Below the pieces are notes generated by a model. It saw nothing but the letters and a program-made list of their open reading frames with translations, ran no database searches and had not been told where the DNA came from. From assembly GCA_039820425.1 (NCBI GenBank), contig JBCBQD010000099.1, positions 1 through 18,851 of the forward strand: a stretch of DNA of 18,851 bases, read 5' to 3'. Numbering within the stretch: position 1 is the first letter of the stretch; each line of letters opens with the position of its first letter. This DNA comes from SIO4C1 sp039820425. Lineage in GTDB: Bacteria; Cyanobacteriota; Cyanobacteriia; Phormidesmidales; Phormidesmidaceae. Of this stretch, positions 15,308 through 18,851 are shown one piece after another. Made by a program: the position numbers and the translations under genes.

Positions 15308-15620
15308 GTGTTGTATGTCCTTAAAACGAAACTTAGCCAAAGAATGCCCCTGTGGTCTTTGAAGTGCTCGCTCAGAGTCCGTTCTCTTAAATGCCTGCTC
15401 AGAAGCTGCTTAGCCGAGCAAATTCAAAGCTGTGTCGAGTATAGCCATTGGTTAAGGGGGCTGTTGTTAAGGGGAGTTAAACACTTTAAATTGGCATACT
15501 GTTTGGGGCTATTGACTTCAAAGTGGGAATAGGGAAAGAGGGCGGAGGACGGAAGACAGAAAAGAGGATTAGGGGGATGGCGATTTAGCCGAATTGCTTA
15601 GCTGACAAGATATCTCTGAA
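15308..15620. other. Intergenic region upstream of the TPR-like gene
   Basis: About 310 bp between two minus-strand genes, with no credible coding frame. It should hold the promoter of the TPR-like gene. At 15447-15490 the minus strand carries four TTAA cores (CTTAACC, CTTAACA, TTTAACT, TTTAAAG) spaced 9, 10 and 15 bp, loosely like Pho-box or RpaB repeats but not at their regular spacing. The rest is purine-rich (15520-15580). Confidence 0.4.
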
Positions 15621-17246
15621 TTATGGTTTGCACTGATATTCTTGTTGGCGGGTGCCTTCGGTATTGATTCTTTTGCCTACGGGTAAGCAGGTCTGGGCAG
15701 GTAGGCGGATCGTGGGCGGAAAGGGGACCTGCCGTTTGGGCTCAACTAGCCAGAGGGTTAGGGACGAGTTCGGGAGGGTTTCCAAGTTCTCAAGGACGGG
15801 CTGCCACGGGGCGGGTGGGGCGGGTGGGCTCAATCCGACCAGCACGTTTGTGGGGCTGGGGATCGCCAGAATATAGCTGAGCACACGGGTTTGATAGCTG
15901 GGCTGAGGCGAGGCCATGATGACCAGAGTTGATTGGGGATTTGCGCCGAGTCGTCGTCCGATTTGACCGGGCAGGTAGGGTTTGAGGAGGGCAATGTCGT
16001 AGCTCACTAAAAGCTGGCTGATCAGCCCGGCTGCGATCGCAACCCCCAGCACCCACTTTCTGCGGCGGGCCAGCCCCAACGCAACGATGACCGTAATTGC
16101 CGGGTACAGTATAAAGAAGTATCTCGGCGCGACGGTCAGATCTTTGCCGAGGCCGTAGGTAATCGCCAGCATGATCGCCAATACCCCCAGACCATAGCCC
16201 ATTAAAGGCCAGGCATAGGGCGGCAACGGTGCCGACCGCCAGCCCATGATCAGCTGCCGCAGTACGACTCCAAAAACGCTCAACATGATCAGACCGGCTG
16301 GAATGCTCACCCACTGGGGCACCTGCTCCACCGGCAGCATGATCAGCATAAACACGCCTGCGACTAAGGATTGAACCCAGGGGAGTAAAACTGTTTGCCA
16401 GCCGGGAAGCGATCGGCTCAACCAGCCGGTGCCCCCCTCGCTTTGAAAATGGGTCAGGGCCGTCGATAGCCAGGGGCCATAGAGCAGGGCTGTCAGCCCC
16501 ATCGCCAGTAGCCACCTGGGCCAGGGGGGCTTTGGGGCGGCGGCGGCGCGATGTTGCCAGAGCCAGCCGAGGGTGACTAGCCATTGGGCCAGGATGCCAA
16601 ACCCATAAAAATAATGAACGTAGAGGCCCAGGCTATTCAAAGCTATCCAGGCCAGCCAGCGATAGGGGGAGGGCTTGCCCTTGAGCAGAGCCAGCCACTG
16701 GGTCAGCGAGAATAGCGAGATCGCAACCGCCAGACTATAATGCCGAGCTTCCTGGGACAGATAAATACCGTAGGGCGACACCGCCATTAACCAGGCGGCC
16801 AGGCGACCCACCTTGGACCCACCCACCCGACGACCCAGGTAAAAGCACCCAACCACGGCCACCAGGCCGCAGAGCACCGGTAGCGATCGCAAACTCCACA
16901 CCGAGCTGCCAAACCAGGCCAGCCAGCGATTCATCAGCATAAAAAATAGCGGCGGATGGTTGCTGTAGGTGGTGACCGCCTGGGCCGCTTGCCAAACGTT
17001 GCTATCGGCGGGCAACTCCAGCAACGCCCAATAGCGATCAACCGGCAGCAACACACCCACAGGCGCATCGGCTGGATTTTTGCCCAGGCTGTAAAACGCC
17101 GTGTAGAGCTCGTCGACCCACAGGGGCTTGGCCTCAAGTCGCCAAATGCGCAGCCCCGTCACCACCGCCAAAATGATCGGCAAATCCCAACGGGAGAGAC
17201 GACCTCCGGTTTTTAGTTCACCTGTTTTGGGTTCAAAGTGAGTCAA
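15621..17246 (-). CDS. GT39-type (PMT/ArnT-like) membrane glycosyltransferase
   Basis: A 541 aa polytopic glycosyltransferase of the dolichyl-phosphate-mannose/ArnT-like superfamily, which transfers sugars from polyprenyl-phosphate donors to acceptors on the outer face of the membrane. The catalytic acidic pair typical of the family is seen as Asp45-Glu46 in PLWVDELYTAF. NHPPL (96-100) and SQEARHYSL (164-172) follow. At least ten hydrophobic segments span the middle, and a soluble C-terminal region follows about residue 410. The start is a TTG at 17246, the only candidate after an in-frame stop at 17261; no ATG lies before the catalytic pair. The acceptor and sugar cannot be told from the sequence. 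It is divergent from the urtA-like gene, sharing a 225-bp promoter region. Confidence 0.85.
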   Translation of the reverse strand: MTHFEPKTGELKTGGRLSRWDLPIILAVVTGLRIWRLEAKPLWVDELYTAFYSLGKNPADAPVGVLLPVDRYWALLELPADSNVWQAAQAVTTYSNHPPLFFMLMNRWLAWFGSSVWSLRSLPVLCGLVAVVGCFYLGRRVGGSKVGRLAAWLMAVSPYGIYLSQEARHYSLAVAISLFSLTQWLALLKGKPSPYRWLAWIALNSLGLYVHYFYGFGILAQWLVTLGWLWQHRAAAAPKPPWPRWLLAMGLTALLYGPWLSTALTHFQSEGGTGWLSRSLPGWQTVLLPWVQSLVAGVFMLIMLPVEQVPQWVSIPAGLIMLSVFGVVLRQLIMGWRSAPLPPYAWPLMGYGLGVLAIMLAITYGLGKDLTVAPRYFFILYPAITVIVALGLARRRKWVLGVAIAAGLISQLLVSYDIALLKPYLPGQIGRRLGANPQSTLVIMASPQPSYQTRVLSYILAIPSPTNVLVGLSPPAPPAPWQPVLENLETLPNSSLTLWLVEPKRQVPFPPTIRLPAQTCLPVGKRINTEGTRQQEYQCKP

Positions 17247-17471
17247 GCGTAGCCCTGATCAAATCCCAACCTATTATCAAGTAAAGAGATGCCCCCATGT
17301 CTTAAATATTCAGGCTTTAACTTTTAAGCATTCCCCATCTCATCTCGACTTTACTTGCTAAGGTGTCCCCGCTTCGAACCGGTCTGGTATCAGTGCTACA
17401 ATCTTGCTTGCCCTGCTCCACAATCGTTACAGAGCTATTTTCTGCCTACCGTTTTTTCAGCCCATCGTTTT
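17247..17471. promoter_or_regulatory. Divergent region between the glycosyltransferase and urtA-like gene
   Basis: 225 bp. A 9-bp inverted repeat CAAGTAAAG (17278-17286) / CTTTACTTG (17349-17357) lies 62 nt apart. GTATCAGTGCTAC at 17387-17399 is a near-match to the NtcA box but with N7 in place of N8; TACAAT at 17397-17402 could serve as a -10. No clear ribosome-binding sequence precedes the urtA-like ATG. A nitrogen-controlled promoter is possible but unproven. Confidence 0.4.
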
Positions 17472-18839
17472 ATGACCAGACGCTTAGGTCGGCGCAAATT
17501 TTTAGGCTATGGGTCCGCAGCTGCAGGTATCAGCCTTTTCCTGAAGGCTTGTACTGCGTCAGACACCTCCTCTGCCCCAGAAGCCTCGACGCCAAACCAG
17601 GCTGAAGCGCTTCCAGAGGCCCCCGCTGACCCAGATGCCCCCGTCAAAGTCGGGCTGCTCCACTCATTGAGTGGGCTGATGGCAATCAGTGAGATTGCTG
17701 TGATGGATGCGGAGCTATTTGCGATTGACCAAATCAATGCGGCAGGGGGGGTGCTAGGGCGACAAATTGAAGCCGTTGTGGAAGATGGGGCCTCTGACTG
17801 GCCCACGTTTGCCGAAAAAGCCGAGAAACTGATTGACCAGGACAAAGTTTCTGCCTTCTTTGGCGGTTGGTCGGCGGGGAGTCGTCGAGCGATGCTGCCT
17901 GTGTTAAAAGCCAGCCAACACCTGCTGTGGTATCCGCTATCCCAAGCAGGGCAAGACTGCTCTCAACACATCATCTACGGAGGGGCGGCACCCAACCAGC
18001 AGATTGAACCCGCCGTGGATTGGCTACTGGAGAATACAGGTAAACAAGTTTTTTTACTCGAATCTCAAGCGGAAGCCCCTGAGCTATCTATCAAGGCTCT
18101 ACTGAACGCACAGCTCAAGGCCCAAGGGGGGAACCTCGTGGGGGCAACCTCTCTAAGGCTGAGTCAAAGAGACTTCAGTGCCAGCCTGACGAAAATCAAA
18201 GAAACCTTGCCCGAGGGGGGGATTATTTTTAATCGCTTAAATGGGGACAGTAATCTGGGCTTTTTTAAGCAACTGAAGGCGTCCGGCATGAAGCCCGACC
18301 AATATCCGGTCATGTCGGTCACCATCAGTGAAGAGGAAATCCGCCAGATCGGACCCGCTTATCTGGCGGGTCACTATGCCGCCTGGAGCTATTTCCAAAC
18401 GATAGAGACTGAGGCGAACACAGCCTGGGTAGCTGACTTTAAGGAAGCCTATGGGGAGGCCCAGGTAACCAGCGACCCGATGGCCGCTGCGTATACGCTG
18501 GTTTATCTCTGGAAGCAGGCGGTTGAGCAGGCGAGGAGTTTTGAGATTCCCGCAGTGCGGGCGGCAGCCTATGGGCAGACTTTTGAGTCGCCGGGGGGGA
18601 CGGTCACCCTCCAGCCTAATCACCACCTGTCAAAGTTGGTCAGGGTTGGCAAGGTGCGTGAGGACGGACTGTTTGAGATTGTCTGGTCTAGCGATCAGCC
18701 CCTTGAACCGCAAGCCTGGAGTCAGTACGTGCCTGAGACTAAAGGCTTTGCTTGCGATTGGTCCGATGTTGAAAAAGGAGGCAAGTATCAAGATGAATCC
18801 CTTTCGAGTAGGTATCGCAGGGCCAGTCGGGTCGGGTAA
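17472..18839 (+). CDS. UrtA-like substrate-binding lipoprotein (urea/amide ABC transporter family)
   Basis: A periplasmic binding protein of the UrtA/AmiC/FmdD branch, which captures urea or short amides for an ABC importer. ATG at 17472 gives 455 aa; longer starts upstream use only TTG. The N-terminus RRLGRRKFLGYGSAAAG (about 3-19) is twin-arginine-like, followed by LFLKAC with lipobox Cys27, so it is probably a Tat-exported lipoprotein. Family motifs: EDGASDWPTFAEKAEKLIDQDKV (about 104-126), GAAPNQQIEPAVDWLLEN (171-188) and, near the end, YVPETKGFACDWSD. Where cyanobacterial UrtA has WYPVQYEG, this protein has WYPLSQAG (153-160), so the binding site may have diverged. The final 16 or so residues (QDESLSSRYRRASRVG) arise from reading through the start of ureG in another frame. 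No urtBCDE permease or ATPase genes follow within the window. Confidence 0.85.
   Translation: MTRRLGRRKFLGYGSAAAGISLFLKACTASDTSSAPEASTPNQAEALPEAPADPDAPVKVGLLHSLSGLMAISEIAVMDAELFAIDQINAAGGVLGRQIEAVVEDGASDWPTFAEKAEKLIDQDKVSAFFGGWSAGSRRAMLPVLKASQHLLWYPLSQAGQDCSQHIIYGGAAPNQQIEPAVDWLLENTGKQVFLLESQAEAPELSIKALLNAQLKAQGGNLVGATSLRLSQRDFSASLTKIKETLPEGGIIFNRLNGDSNLGFFKQLKASGMKPDQYPVMSVTISEEEIRQIGPAYLAGHYAAWSYFQTIETEANTAWVADFKEAYGEAQVTSDPMAAAYTLVYLWKQAVEQARSFEIPAVRAAAYGQTFESPGGTVTLQPNHHLSKLVRVGKVREDGLFEIVWSSDQPLEPQAWSQYVPETKGFACDWSDVEKGGKYQDESLSSRYRRASRVG
18774..18781 (+). promoter_or_regulatory. Shine-Dalgarno AAAGGAGG for ureG
   Basis: AAAGGAGG lies 11 nt before the ureG ATG at 18793, inside the urtA-like coding region. 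It is the best Shine-Dalgarno in the window, suggesting ureG is translated in its own right even though it overlaps the upstream gene. Confidence 0.75.
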
Positions 18840-18851
18840 GACGGCCCTGGT
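18793..18851 (+). CDS. ureG: Urease accessory GTPase UreG (cut by window edge)
   Basis: Only the first 19 codons are present, but they read MNPFRVGIAGPVGSGKTAL, the start of UreG, with the P-loop GPVGSGKT that binds GTP. UreG is the SIMIBI-class GTPase that carries nickel for urease activation. The start overlaps the 3' end of the urtA-like gene by 47 nt in the +1 frame and has its own strong Shine-Dalgarno. It is separated from ureEF by about 4.5 kb. No other family with this exact P-loop context fits as well. Confidence 0.9.
   Translation, partial: MNPFRVGIAGPVGSGKTAL

Noticed and set aside
15341..15532. Small plus-strand reading frame upstream of the TPR-like gene
   Set aside because: Low-quality composition, no ribosome-binding site, and no recognisable protein; treated as intergenic.
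17387..17399. NtcA-like site before the urtA-like gene
   Set aside because: Spacing is N7 rather than N8. It is mentioned as a near-miss only, since a TACAAT -10 overlaps it.
17355..17471. Extended N-terminus of the urtA-like protein from a TTG codon
   Set aside because: The added 39 residues are not signal-like and precede the twin-arginine motif, which must be near the N-terminus; ATG 17472 is preferred.

Overview
The window is typical cyanobacterial chromosome. It carries the photosynthetic NDH-1 subunits NdhF and NdhD, a System II cytochrome c maturation pair (CcdA and Ccs1), a photosystem II S4-domain protein, urease accessory genes and a UrtA-like urea-binding lipoprotein. The HIP1 octamer GCGATCGC occurs 14 times in 18.85 kb, a cyanobacterial signature. 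Several heptamer and octamer tandem repeats resemble the short repeats common in filamentous cyanobacteria. GC content looks moderate, a little above 50%. A filamentous Leptolyngbya-like lineage is my inference, not something the sequence proves.

Layout. At 1-541 (minus) is the N-terminal part of a Uma2-family nuclease gene cut by the window edge. At 652-4350 (minus) ftsW, ccdA and ccs1 lie close together and look like one operon, with a strong hairpin just before ccs1. At 4470-9100 (minus) are ndhD and ndhF, the distal membrane-arm proton-pumping subunits of NDH-1. A second, complete Uma2 gene sits between them on the opposite strand, flanked by hairpins. At 9535-10872 (minus) is an unrecognised membrane-anchored coiled-coil protein. 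At 11166-11945 (minus) is the photosystem II S4-domain protein. At 12192-12824 (minus) is a PAS-like/LuxR-type regulator; three different short tandem repeat families are packed between these two genes.

The right half is urease-related. ureE and ureF overlap on the plus strand (13171-14305). A periplasmic helical-repeat protein (14318-15307, minus) and a GT39-type membrane glycosyltransferase (15621-17246, minus) follow. Then comes a plus-strand gene for a divergent UrtA-like solute-binding lipoprotein (17472-18839), whose 3' end overlaps the start of ureG (18793 to the window edge). The ureE/F and ureG chaperones, which deliver nickel to urease together, are therefore separated by about 4.5 kb, and ureG appears translationally tied to a urea-binding-protein homologue.

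I found no rRNA or tRNA genes, no CRISPR array, no transposase and no prophage module. The most notable observations are the urtA-like/ureG overlap, the clustered tandem repeats, the thrice-repeated GTCTAAAAAT element near 11008-11080, and the hairpins around ccs1 and between ndhF and ndhD. Nothing here amounts to a clearly new multi-gene system.
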